Positions 12,030 through 22,646 of a stretch of 64,000 bases of DNA are shown here, piece by piece (position 1 is the stretch's first letter; each line of letters begins with the position of its first letter). This stretch comes from Alopecurus myosuroides (taxonomy: Eukaryota > Streptophyta > Magnoliopsida > Poales > Poaceae). The notes under the pieces were generated by a model. The model was given only the letters and a program-made list of their open reading frames with translations. It did no database searches and was not told the origin of the DNA. Where the stretch lies: contig CM054058.1 in assembly GCA_028641055.1 (NCBI GenBank), forward strand, positions 82,192,020 through 82,256,019, in the 5' to 3' direction. The position numbers were made by a program, and so were the translations under genes.

Positions 12030-12570
12030 TGTCGGATATATACTGAATAGGGGTATATCAGATGGTGGTCATAAGTGCCGGATTACCAGGGTGGCCCAAG
12101 TGGTAGTGGGCTATGGTCCATTGGGCGGCCCAGTAAGCTGACGCGCAGAAGACGGATTCTAGAAGGACCCGGATCACGGCCCACGTGATCTGGCTTGGAG
12201 TAGAAGGCTGATTTCTTACTTTCCAAGTTGAAGCTACTGTAGTCTTCTAGGTTTCTTACTCTGTATGCCCTAACCCGGCTATTATATAAAGCCGGACGGG
12301 AGATATGATAGATAGAAAAGAAGCTATAGGCTAACTCGCTGGGAAGTTTATCCTCAGCGAATAGCTAAACCGAGCCTCACATTGTAACTGTATACACAGG
12401 CTTTAGCCCTGATTAGTGAGATTACAGGAGTAGGGACGCCGTATTATTACGACGTACCGAACCTGGGTAAATCCTGTGTCTTTTGTCTTCAACGCGATCC
12501 CGTTCCCCCACGTCTCTACCCGTAGTCTCATGGCACCCCCGTCTATAAAAACTACTACGATGTCTCGACA
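12030..12570 (+). repeat. A1 3' LTR
   Basis: 541 bp, starting TGTCGGATATAT and ending ATGTCTCGACA, followed by the TTTAA duplication. A TATA box (TATATAA) lies near 12283, flanked by the inverted pair CCGGCT and AGCCGG. The polypurine tract just upstream reads GAGGGCTAC; the A2 copy reads GGGGGCTAC, so A1's is mutated. The same 541-bp length is found in the A2 LTR in inverted orientation. Confidence 0.9.
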
Positions 12571-12575
12571 TTTAA

Positions 12576-13496
12576 CATGTGTTTAAGTGATAGAAACTAT
12601 AATTATAATTAAAATACTTTTGATTAGAAATACAATTATATAAATTATATATCGCACAAGATACAAATTAATAGATAAATTGTTTATCGAAACTCTAGCC
12701 CCGTTAGAAAAAATCAGACTTATACATCTAGAGCCGGTACCAGTGTCAAAAGGGGTAGAAAATTTAAACTTTTTTACTTGGTTGTGTTATGGTAACCCTT
12801 ACCCTTGCAAAGATTTCATCCGGTTCGTCCAAAGTGAGAGTTTCAGCTATAAGTCCGGAAACTCACTAGAGAGAAAGTGATGACGGTGAAGCCGGTCACA
12901 TCTCAGAGTGGCATCTTGGAGATATAAAACCCATAACGCACGTGTATACACTTGGTATGGAATCATCTATCTTTTGGTAGGATTCCGATGCTCTCGTGCC
13001 CCTCTCCGGCGAAACCCTAGCCCCGCTGGAGAAAAAACCAGACTTATACGTCTACAGCGTGTGATCCTTGACGAGGGAAGCTTAACGATATCCTTACAAC
13101 TAGTCCTAGTTGTGAGGATCTACGAATGTTCAGAACTCTTCTACGACAATATCGAATCCGTCGCCAAGTGAGTCGTGATCCTGATTAATGCATGCATGGG
13201 CACGCATCGTTATCTGCATAGTGATCTTGACGGTTACGTACGGATTTCTTTAATTCTATAGTGTACACCAATATTCTTGGTTTTCCCCTCGCCAGAGATG
13301 ACCCAATCCACCTCCCCCTTAGTGAACCGGGACTGCCGCATCCCCATTCCAGTTGCGGCTACATACAGGTATGGAGCCCTCCATTTCATCGTGACACACA
13401 GCCTCCACACTCCAGCCCTCCTATGCGGTGAGTATCTGGTTAAACACGACGGTGCGACCCCCCTTGACCAGGGCGCGGTCACCTGCGGCCACGTTG
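12576..13496. other. Unassigned sequence with a spaced direct repeat
   Basis: The first 30 bases belong to the left inverted arm. The rest carries a direct repeat of about 40 bp: the blocks CTAGCCCCGTTAGAAAAAA at about 12698 and CTAGCCCCGCTGGAGAAAAA at about 13015, both followed by CAGACTTATAC. Minus-strand frames at 13234-13575 are open for about 110 codons, but I do not recognise the product. It could be a captured gene fragment joined to 15820 onward once element D is removed. Confidence 0.35.
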
Positions 13497-14871
13497 ATTT
13501 GTGTAGAAAGATGAGATTGGTGTAATATGTTGGATGTATTATTGAGCTTAATGGGCAAGAATATATAGGCAACATCCGCCCGCAGTCCTAGCGGCAGTGT
13601 TGCGAACAATAGGAGCGTCGCGAACGGTTAGACTGGAGAGGAATCGAGTAGAATCCAGTAGGCTGGCATCCCCTGCAGTAAGAGCGGGAACGTCGTGGAC
13701 GATGTCGCGTCGCTGATGCTTGGACTGTAGAAGAAGCTGATGAGTGCTCAATCAAGGTGATAGCCCTTTATGCCGATGTCGAGGTAGCCGAGAGCGTTGG
13801 ACGGTGCAGCCTTGGTCGAGGTAGCCGTGCGAGGGGTAGCCGTGGTCAATGTTGTGGTAGGATGCCGGTGTCGAGGGAGACGCACATGAAGCCGCATGCG
13901 CATAGTGCGCGAGTAGAGTGGCGGAGACACGTCGAGGCAGTCGTCGAGGAGGAGGGTCGATGCCAAACTCGATGCAGTTCGAGCCATCGAGGACAAGGTG
14001 CGGCCATGGTTTTGCCAGAACAGGGCGCACAACAGGGAAGAAGGCATACTCCGGTTTTTCCATAACCGAGTATGCATAGACGAAGTTGGTGACACGGTCG
14101 GGGCACCGGGGACGTTGTCGAAGCCGATGAAGATGAGACGCCGATTCGACCTTGCCAGACTCAGGAACGCGTCGGCGACGAATGCATCTGCCGGTGTTTC
14201 CAGTATCGGACGTGCGGAGGCAGGGACCATCATAAACCGTGTTCCAGCGTCAATGGGACTAGCATAGGAGGCCTCCTGAACGATTGTGGGGCGCAGAGTG
14301 ACGTAGAGAGAGAGGTGTTGATGCAGTCCGTGGTTGTCGGAGTAGATGAAGTAGTCGCGGTCAAGACAATGACGCCGGCGACAAAATCATAGTGGACGAC
14401 GACAAAGAAGGCGGCGGACCAGCGGCGACCTAGAGTGGTCATACCGGACGCCTAGACCGATGAATGCGTAGTCGCCGGGACCTGCGAAGAGTGGCCACAC
14501 AGGTTACCTGTGGAAATGCGACGGCGGTACCCGAAGTAGGCGAGGAGGAACCCGATGGCGTGACGAAGACCATGCACGGACGTTGGTGACCTGTGCTGAG
14601 GGAGGATGCGTGGAAGGAGCCAAGGACGCTCATGCGTGGTGGCGGCGAAGATGACCGCGTACAACGACGCTACACCCTGAGAGCGGCGTAACTGCAGGAC
14701 GGGAGTCGATGCAGCAGCTGGGGTGCCACCGGCAGCGTACACGCCTGGGAAGGTGCGTTGGCAGCCATCGACGTAGACCAATGGTGGCGGCGCTGTGGCC
14801 TGAAGGGGCGTCACAACAACAGCCCGTAGCTCGATTGGTGGTAGGCGCATACTCGGGACTTGCTTGGCGAA

Positions 14872-15107
14872 GACGAACGTGTGATCGGTTATTCAGACCG
14901 ACGAGGTGTTGTGCCATCGCATGGATGACGAAGCGCTGATGGGATTCAATGGCGACTTTGTCGGTGGAGTCCTGGTCGATGATGGCAAAGACGAACGAGT
15001 GATCAGTTGTTCAGAGCGACGAGGTGTTGTGCCATCGCATGGATGACGAAGCGCTGATGGGATTCGATGGCGACTTTGTCGGTGGAGTCCCGGTCGATGA
15101 CGGCGAA
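14872..15107. repeat. 118-bp tandem duplication in element D
   Basis: Two near-identical units (14872-14989 and 14990-15107), each starting GACGAACG and containing GAGGTGTTGTGCCATCGC. They differ by only a few substitutions, so the duplication is younger than most of the decay around it. Confidence 0.85.
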
Positions 15108-15637
15108 GACGAACCAACGATGGATGTCGCGTGGACGAGAGAAGTCGGGAGCGACGCATCAAGGCGTCGATCCCTCGGACGACGCGTCCGGCCTTGCCGG
15201 GCGGTTGCTGAAGACGAGCTAGTCGGTGCGGAGTCGGCGCCGGCGAGTCGGCCGCGTCCTACCGAAGCAGGCGCGGTAGCCGGCCTTGAGGAGTCGGCTG
15301 GTGCGGATTCGGCGCCGGTGTGTCAGCCGCGATAACTGACGTGGAGGAATCTTCCGGTGCGAGTCGATGTCGTTGTTGGAGTAGAGGCGTGTGTATATGA
15401 CGGGCGGTGGGCGACGCAATCCGATCTATGATCGACAAACCAAAAAAGAAAACGTCGGCCAAGCAACCGGCGGAGAAAAGAATCGCTAGGGCAGTCGATC
15501 AACATGACCGGCGGACAAACCCTATGTACGGGCGGCGCGGCCCCCGGCAAATATCATGAACATCGACCTCCCCGGGGGCGGCGCGGTGCGGAAACGTGTG
15601 CGACGGCTAGGTCAAGGATCTCTCCGCTCGGAGACCA

Positions 15638-15814
15638 TGTAAAAAAGATGAGATTGACATAATATGTTGGATATATTATTGAGCCTCATGGGTGAGTATA
15701 TATAGGCGTACACGAAGTCAACTTGGAGTACAAGTCAATTCAGGATTGTACGGAAACAGATCCGGTCTCTATCTTATACTACCATTAGCACACGTACATG
15801 TCAATACTCTAACA
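15638..15814 (-). repeat. Element D 5' LTR
   Basis: A 177-bp TG...CA repeat in minus orientation with a TATA-like CCTATATATACTC near 15695-15708. The last 65 bp are repeated at 13502-13570. The primer binding site-like sequence follows at 15637-15624. Confidence 0.65.
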
Positions 15815-15819
15815 ATTTG

Positions 15820-17560
15820 CAGCGGCCTTTCACCCCTTTCCTCCTTCAAATATACTCCTACATGCATGCGGGCCCCTCCCGATTCGGAGTCTAGCACCCT
15901 AGGGGAAGCATCCATAGCCCCGCACATGCTTTCCCCGGTCGTGTCGGACCGCACAACTGCATTTTCGCCCGACAGACGACCGACGCGTTTTTTTCCTTTG
16001 CCTTAGACGTATTTTCTGGGAACACGACAACGTGGCAGGCCCGACGACCACACCCAAAGTCAGCGTCCGTTCAAACCCTACTCCGCGAGACTGGAACGAG
16101 CTATTTGAATTGGCCGGAGCCGCCGCGCCCAACCCACCGCCGTTGCCGGCGTCGTTGGGCTAGTAAGGGAATCTGGCACCTCGAGGGTATAGGAATGGTT
16201 CCGCGTAAATGGCCACCCCAGCGACAGGCCACCTTCGATGCTACCACCCATAGATAAGCGGTGGGGAGGTTGAAATCTATCATTCGCGTGACATGTACTA
16301 GGAGAGCATAGACCACCGTCTTCAATTTCGGTGATGAGACCAATTCGAGGTGGTTCTGCTGGTTCCGGGACATGAAAGCCCATGATAGTGGGGAGCGCGG
16401 AAAGGTCCAAGCACCATGCCGAAACCCCGAACGCGCTCGATCCTTCCTCGTCTTGGTAAGAAGATTGAGGCGCTCGTCCCAAGCCACGGACGAGAGCACC
16501 CTCTGCACTGCCGCCAGACCACGAAAATGATCATGGTGTCCCTTGATCTCGATCTCGGCGTGGACGTACAACGCGCCCACCACTGGATGAGAATGGCGCG
16601 ACCATGACGCAAGGCAAAGGTGCATTGATGGCGTGCGTACGAACATGTCATGCATCACAGCCGCCTAGTCACGACCTTCATCGAAGAACAAGAGGTAGTT
16701 ACCCTCCCTGTGCCGGTGAGCTGAAGAAGGATCCCGACGGGAGCGCGTGCAGTTTCGCCACTGCATCGTAGACCCGCTACACCGAGAGCGGACAACACGA
16801 GCCATCATACATTGCCACCATTGCGTTCCTCAACTTGCTCTCCGCGTTGTCGACCTATTGTGTTTGTGTGAAGACACAAGACGCGTACACCGGCCTCCTT
16901 GCCAGCTCGTCGTCAACTGTCACCTCATGGGCACCATACAATCCGCTGAGAGGGGTATTCACCTCCTTCTCTCTCCTGTAGCTCGTCACCAACATTGGCG
17001 CGTGGAGCTACGGCAAGGACAACCCTCCTCTGGCCACGGCGCCCTGCTCTCCTAGCGCTCAGGACCGGCCACACTTGTAACCTCTCGTTTCTTGACTGCA
17101 CGACCGCCCCGTCGCTCTAGCATCTGTACGCCGGTTCCTCCTCCGCTGCTGACGCCAGCCGCCGCGCCTTAGTGCAGTCATGCGACCAATGCCCGGCCAT
17201 GTCCCGCCGGATGCAGACCGGGGCGGCGGGTCAGTCTCGCGCTTGATGTCCTTCCTCTCTATAGAGCAGACACACCCCTGCAAAGATGCCGACTTCGCGC
17301 GTGGTGCGACGCAACTTCTCCCCACCTGACAGCCCGTATGGCGACCGCACGGTCTTTTCTCCTTCTTCTTCGCCTGCTCCCACGGCGCCCCATCATCCAT
17401 GACTTCCGGCCCGTCAAGCTCGTCAAACGCCTCTGTCACCTCCTCCTTGAAGACCTTCGACCTGACATGCGCCGCTGCGGCACCCTCGCCATTGGACGAC
17501 CCCATCAGCGCGTCGTGGTAGGACATAGGGGAGAAGTTACTAACAGAGTCACGACCGGCG
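15820..17560 (-). pseudogene. Second zinc-knuckle gene relic, heavily decayed
   Basis: On the minus strand a CCHC-like piece (C-x3-DMAGHWSHDC) is readable near 17170-17220. Downstream a segment near 16100-16650 reads ALYVHAEIEIKGHHDHF and then PTIMGFHVPEPAEPP. The pieces lie in different frames, with several stops between them. The arrangement resembles the grass zinc-knuckle / LINE ORF1-like proteins of the left edge, but I cannot align them throughout. Nothing intact can be made. The region up to 17898 beyond it is unassigned. Confidence 0.4.
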
Positions 17561-17898
17561 CGCCACCGATCTTCGTGACTTTGACGTTTTTGTGCACCGC
17601 CGCTAGGGGCGAGGGGGAGGCTGGGAAGACCATGGCCCTCGTGGGTGGACGCCCCCTCCGAAATGGAGCACGGCGAAGGGAAGAGCGGCTCTCTCTGCTC
17701 TCGTTCTTGCTATGTCTGCACTCTAAAAGAAAAGAAATAATGAGAGAAGAGAACGCTATATATTATTGATTCTAGGAAAATCATGGTTTATTTTGCCGGA
17801 AAATAGTAGTAGAGGTAACAGAAAACTGTTTTATAAACTAAATCCCAGGTCAAAGTCTCCCGTGACACAAAGAAAGCACAGGCTGATACAGTAATGCA

Positions 17899-18985
17899 TT
17901 TTTTTTGATAAAGGGAAGTATATTAATATCGCGGAGATACAAATTACTCCCGGCCTCTGCAACAACGCAATGGATGCACACAGCCGAAAGACAATAAAAA
18001 GAAGAAATAAAAAAGAAGAAAAGTCCCGCTACAGAGTTACAGTACTCGCGGTATCCGCACAACCTCTACATAAACAACAGTTGACGTCCATCTCTTCGAA
18101 AACAACGTCTCCAAAAAGAACGGTGCCAGGCACAACCAATTAAGGCCAGACCTTGGGTTTTTGCCCTGAAGATAATCCCTGCTCCCAAAACAACGGCTCT
18201 AAAAAGACAAGTGCCAGGCACAACCAATTAAGGCTAGACCTTGGGTTTTCACCCTGAAAGGTAGGACTTTGGACTCCACGTATATTGTCTCCCCTCTGAC
18301 ATACAGATGCCATGAATCTTGTAACTTCAAGCCAGTTCATCATCGATGCAAAGATTCCGAACACCGTTGCTAGTCCTCCAATCTCACCTTCGATGACTGA
18401 GCATTGCGACCAAATTCCACCGATCCAGCAATCTCCAGGCGTTGCCCATGGGAGTCGCCGGCGGAGCCTTTCGGTCAACACCCCGGCTTGATCAAAGAGG
18501 ACCTACATCATGATCTTCATCTTCGCGCGACAGGAAACCCTAGGACCACCGCCATTATTCTTCAGCCTCGCAGCCCGATACCGCGAAGCCACTCCCAGCA
18601 GGAAAGCATCAAAGAAGGGGTAGACCATTGCCAACACTAGGTCGCCGGCGTGACCAAAGGTTGTAGCCAGACTACCACGGCCGGCCAAGGCCAGATCCGA
18701 TACCTCAGATCTTAGCCCAAGGCGAACACAACGTTGGATCCCTGGACGCAAGCACCAGATCCTTCCTCTGCTAACACCCCGGGCAGATCAAGATCAGCAT
18801 CAGATCCCAACGTCCCCAAGCGGTTCCATGATCTGATCTTGGCGCCGCCAGCGACGCACCACCACCGCCGTACCACCTTCCGGCCAGGAGACTCAAGCGC
18901 CGGCCCAAGGCCGCGCCGCCCTATGCCCACCGATGGCTAACCACCGCCCACATGGAATGCCGCCGCGGATCATCTCTCATGCCCA
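17899..18985 (-). mobile_element. Poly(A)-tailed retroposon, non-coding
   Basis: A run of T at 17899-17906 is the poly(A) tail of a minus-strand transcript; the preceding end reads CTTCCCTTTATC plus A-run, a 3' end I associate with Triticeae non-LTR elements. The body extends right to about 18985 with no convincing ORF. An 88-bp tandem duplication lies at 18101-18262 (GTGCCAGGCACAACCAATTA in both units). No clear target duplication was found, so the 5' limit is uncertain. A processed transcript of a long non-coding RNA is an alternative. Confidence 0.5.
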
Positions 18986-19021
18986 CCGTCGGTGACACCT
19001 ATGCAATCTTGTACTGCTGCT

Positions 19022-19553
19022 GCTAACAACCAATTATAGTTTCTATTAGTTAAACACATGTTAAATACGTTTTTAATGAAAATCCAGGTCAAAGTAAATG
19101 AAATACTTTTTATATTTTAGAACGAAGGTAGTACAAGATTGCATAGGTGTCCCTACTAACTTATTGGGTGAAGAGCACTTTCCTAGAAGATTATTCTAAC
19201 TCTTTTTGTGGAGAGCACTTTCCTAGAAGATTACCTAGAGTCTCCCATCCAACTCGTTATGTGGAGAGCACTTTCCTAGAAGATTACCTAACGTCTCCAA
19301 CTAACTCATTAGATGGTGAGATCTTTCCTGAAAGATTCTCGATGTGTCTCATCTAACTTATTGGGTGGAGGTCTTTTTCCTAAAACATTATGTCTCACCT
19401 AACTCATTGGTTGAGACCTCTTTCCTCAAAGGTTTTCTACACATTTCACATAACTCATTGAGATTGATAAGTCAGTATTATATACTCTTTATGTGTCATA
19501 GATTGGCGGTTTTCTAAATCATAAGTTACTACTCCATATGTGTGACATATAAC
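19022..19553. repeat. Right inverted arm, seven subrepeats of about 52 bp
   Basis: Inverted counterpart of 2540-3289. Subrepeats begin AACTYATTRGGTGG or a variant at about 19158, 19198, 19251, 19303, 19355, 19401 and 19452, each followed by a CTTTCCTAGAAGATT-like block. The inner side contains a Stowaway-like tip (TTTTAGAACGAAGGTA, ending 19134). That MITE is itself bracketed by inverted copies of GACACCTATGCAATCTTGTAC (about 18992-19012 and 19132-19152). The outer limit of homology to the left arm is GTGTGACATATAAC near 19553. Confidence 0.65.
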
Positions 19554-20080
19554 TAACAGATTGCCCTTAGAGGCTTCCATGTATTCAGTTTTGCCTCTAG
19601 ATGTGAAGAGTGCTCAGTTTTACCCCTGGTGCGGGTGCAACTACTATGGAAAGGACAAACGGCCAGTTTGGAGTCCATTCCGTCTACTGGCGTTAGTGTA
19701 AGTGGGCCAATAGTTTACAGGCGGGACCGCGCAACGAGTCAACGACACGAATTCGGGCAGAGCCGTACTGGGCACAACCGTATCCTACGCCGGTCTGCCC
19801 GTGCGTCGCCACGTGCTCCCGAACGGCCGTCGTGCGGCGCCGCCACCACCTGCACCGCTACGACCGTCCAGCGTGGCCACTGCTGAACCGCCATCTGCTC
19901 TACCGGTACAAGCTCCACCATATTCTCTGCCGCTACCGTTCTGCGACGCCACGCATGGGGCACTCGTTCCGCCACTGCGCCCGCCAGCCGCTCGACCGTG
20001 GCGGGGGCTTCTTCTGTGCACCTAGCCGGAGAGCTGATAGGTGGGGAGCTTGTGCACAGAAGGGTGTTCCCTAGGGCGAA
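19554..20080. other. GC-rich stretch before the MULE transposase
   Basis: About 500 bp, mostly GC-rich, with several overlapping open frames of less than 160 codons on both strands and no recognisable motif. It directly precedes the ATG of the Mutator-like transposase and may be its promoter and 5' UTR. Confidence 0.4.
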
Positions 20081-21220
20081 ATGGTGAGCGGCGGCGACCC
20101 CGGAGTAGTTGGCATGGCAGGCTTTCGGCCGAAGACCCGCCGCATCCACGACTGGGTTCCCGAGGGGTAAGTCTCGTTTCGATTGAGGTTGCTTGCGCAC
20201 TTCAACATTCGATTGGTCATTGGTTTGTGGTTGATTTATCTATTGTTGTGCTGATTTTGCTATAGGATGGGTTTACGGTTTGCTTTCTTGGTGAGCATAA
20301 GAAGGGACAGGTACATCATGGATGCAAAGAATAAGAAGAAATTCCATGGAAGTTTCAATTATCCATTGCCAATGGATTGTAATTGGAGTTTCAGGCAATT
20401 TGGGGAGGTAATTTGTAGCCCATATCCTTGGGGTTTGCAAGATTAAGTGGAATTCAAATACCACGATGGAGGGGAATAAATGGTTGGAAGTTAGTAATGA
20501 TGCAGAGCTCGCTACCATGTTTGCTAGACATAAGTAAAAAAGAGAAATTTCACGTGAGGCTGCAAAATGATGTGGTTGTGTCAGCACTTGGACCTTCTCG
20601 GGTAGAACCATGTCGTCTTTATGCGATCTCTAGCTAATATAGTTCACATCGACGTGGTGGCTCGAAAAGCGTGTGCATAGGCAGAAGGGCCCCCCTTGAA
20701 GTGGAAGTTGATGCCTACAATTCTGGGGATGATGAAGAGAGGCTTTATTCTGATGTTGTTTAGAATTTACGACGAGTGTCTCGGGCTGAATACCAATATG
20801 ATTATGAGAGCCAAGATGAGGCTCACAATGACATCATTGTGGTGGATGACTCGGTGAGTGAGGACGCTTCCAGTTGTTGAATGGGGCCGTGAGAACCCTC
20901 AGATGGAATAAAGTACCATTTTTTATCCATGAGTGAGTGTATAAATGCAATTTTGACGTAATACAACAAGGCATAGCGTACCTTCAAAGTTGACAAGAGC
21001 GATGAAGTGTGTTACGGAGTGCACTGTGGGACTGCTGGTTGTCGATGGAGGATGCTTGCATCTAAAATGTGAAATATCACGAATGTTCAGGTCAAAGTGA
21101 ACCTTTTTAGTCACACATGTCATGAATCAACACTTAGAAATGAAACAATCAGTAGAACCAAGTCAAGATGGGTGGCGGAAGAAGTAAAGATGTGTATGAT
21201 AGAAAACCATCAAGTGGGTA
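20081..21220 (+). pseudogene. Mutator-like (MuDR) transposase, N-terminal half, decayed
   Basis: ATG at 20081 starts exon 1 (MVSGGDPGVVGMAG...), with a GT donor near 20168. An AT-rich intron ends at ATAG near 20266. Exon 2 shows the acidic segment VDAYNSGDDEERLYSDVV and, from about 21020, the DNA-binding domain of MuDR-type transposases with a C-x4-C pair (CGTAGC) followed by CRWR and a FSHTC His/Cys end. Several frameshifts and stops (near 20440, 20640, 20762) break it. The gene stops abruptly at 21220, where the CACTA3 terminus begins, so its catalytic half is cut off. MULE transposases act by a DDE mechanism; this piece could not. Confidence 0.65.
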
Positions 21221-21626
21221 CACTGGTAGAAAATAGGCCTTTAGTCCCGGTTCGCAAAGGCCATTAGTCCCGGCCGCGCAACCGGGACTAAATATGCGCG
21301 ACTAAAGACCCCCCCTGTAGTCGCGCCACTTACGGACCGGAACTAAAGGCCCGTCCACGTGGGCGCCAGGAGTCCGTCGGGGCGGAGGACCTTTAGTCCC
21401 GGTTCTCGTGGATAACCGGGACTGAAGGCCTCCTCCGCAGGTTTAGGGTTTTAGCCCTCCTAAACCTGGTTTCTTTTTAATTTGTTTTGTTTTGTTTCTT
21501 TTATATTTTATTTTGTGTTTTATTTTAATTTTGATGAAGTTTCAGTACACATATATATTGTACGCTACTATATACATGCACATATGAAATTTCAAACAAG
21601 AAGAATTCAATAGGAATATATAATAT
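21221..21626 (+). mobile_element. CACTA3: left end of a third CACTA element
   Basis: It starts CACTGGTAGAAAATAGG, a CACTA-type tip, followed by inverted and direct copies of TTTAGTCCCGGTT and AACCGGGACTAAA out to about 21430. This subterminal pattern is common in Triticeae CACTA (En/Spm) elements. An AT-rich stretch follows until element A2 begins at 21627. The other end of CACTA3 is not in the window, so A2 and everything inside it probably sits within this element. Confidence 0.75.
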
Positions 21627-22167
21627 TGTCGAGACATCGTAGTAGTTTTCATAGACGGGGGTGCCATGAGACTACGGGTAGAGACGTGGGGGAACGGGAT
21701 CGCGTTGAAGACAAAGACACAGGATTTACCCAGGTTCGGTACGTCGTAATAATACGGCGTTCCTACTCCTGCAATCTCACTAATCAGGGCTAAAGCCTGT
21801 GTATACAATTACAATGTGAGGTTCGGTTTAGCTATTCACTGAGAATCAACTTCCCGGCGAGTTAGCCTATAGCTTCTTTTCTATCTATCATATCTCCCGT
21901 CCGGCTTTATATAATAGCCGGGTTAGGGCATACAGAGTAAGAAACCTAGAAGACTACGGTAGCTATTAACTTGGAAAGTAAGGAATCCGCCTTCTACTCC
22001 AAGCCAGATCACGTGGGCCGTGATCCGGGTCCTTCTAGAATCCGGCTTCTGCGCGTCAGCTTACTGGGCCGCCCAATGGACCATAGCCCACTACCACTTG
22101 AGCCACCCAGGTAATCCGGCACTTATGACTACCATCTGATATACCCCTATTCAGTATATATCCGACA
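21627..22167 (-). repeat. A2 3' LTR
   Basis: 541 bp, the inverted counterpart of 12030-12570; on the plus strand it reads TGTCGAGACATCG ... TATATCCGACA. The TATA box (TTTATATAAT, about 21906) is again flanked by CCGGCT and AGCCGG. The polypurine tract next to it, read on the minus strand, is CTTCTTGGGGGCTAC (22168-22182). Confidence 0.9.
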
Positions 22168-22646
22168 GTAGCCCCCAAGAAGGATTAAAACTCTGATTCG
22201 CCGTCTTTCGCCAAATGTATATTGTCCGAGAAATATTGGCCATCAATCTTGATTCTTCTTATTCGTGGAGAAGGAACTTCCTACGTCAGCGCCTTAATCA
22301 TGCTGACGTAAGGGACGTTTGGGTTTCAAGCGGGAAACCCAGAGACATATCTCTGACAGATTCTCGCGGGAAACGAGGAGATAGCCATAATCACCCTGTC
22401 GATTCATTTCCCGGATTTTCCGGCGAGTGACACGCGTTGGACATCCAACGGTCAAAAGAGCCGTTAGCACGCATCGTGACGGATTTCCGGCTATCAATAG
22501 CCTCCTTCGTCCTCTCGAAAAACCTTCCACTCCCACTTCGAACACCATTACAGCGCCCAAGCTTTCAGCAGAGAGAAATCTCCGAACGCACACCGCGTCC
22601 AAGACCTCACCGGAGGCGAGCCAGCGCCGCCACCCAATGGCCTCTC

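Larger units (their letters stand above)
3290..12570 (+). mobile_element. Element A1: Ty3/gypsy retrotransposon, Tat lineage, 5' truncated
   Basis: The element is bounded by a TTTAA target duplication (3285-3289 and 12571-12575). It starts with the first 15 bases of its LTR (TGTCGGATATATACT) and ends with a complete 541-bp LTR. Order: gag, protease, reverse transcriptase, RNase H, a second (archaeal-type) RNase H, integrase, a non-coding spacer, an antisense multi-exon gene, polypurine tract, LTR. The double RNase H and the antisense extra gene are hallmarks of the Tat/Retand/Ogre branch. About 526 bp of the 5' LTR, the primer binding site and the start of gag have been deleted. An inverted relative (A2) begins at 21627. 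Confidence 0.85.
13502..15814 (-). mobile_element. Element D: small non-autonomous LTR retroelement
   Basis: The element is flanked by ATTTG on both sides (13497-13501 and 15815-15819). In its own (minus) orientation the 5' LTR is 15814-15638, starting TGTTAGAGTATTG and ending TTTTTTACA, 177 bp. Next to it is TGGTCTCCGAGC, two or three changes from the initiator-tRNA-Met primer site TGGTATCAGAGC. The other end (13502 to about 13570) repeats the last 65 bases of this LTR, but the remainder of the 3' LTR is not recognisable. The 1.8-2.1 kb interior is GC-rich and lacks any pol motif, so mobility would need another element's enzymes. Confidence 0.7.

Noticed and set aside
13748..15462. Minus-strand Arg/Pro/Ser-rich frames inside element D
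   Set aside because: Different frames are open at once and none has a gag or pol motif; element D appears non-coding.
19629..20265. Several 70-150 codon frames between the right arm and the Mutator-like gene
   Set aside because: They overlap on both strands, have no motif, and arise from high GC content.
22215..22430. Short ORF upstream of the A2 antisense gene, also present in A1 (11698-11982)
   Set aside because: Both copies keep it open apart from an indel, but overall DNA similarity is high, so this does not show selection; no motif.
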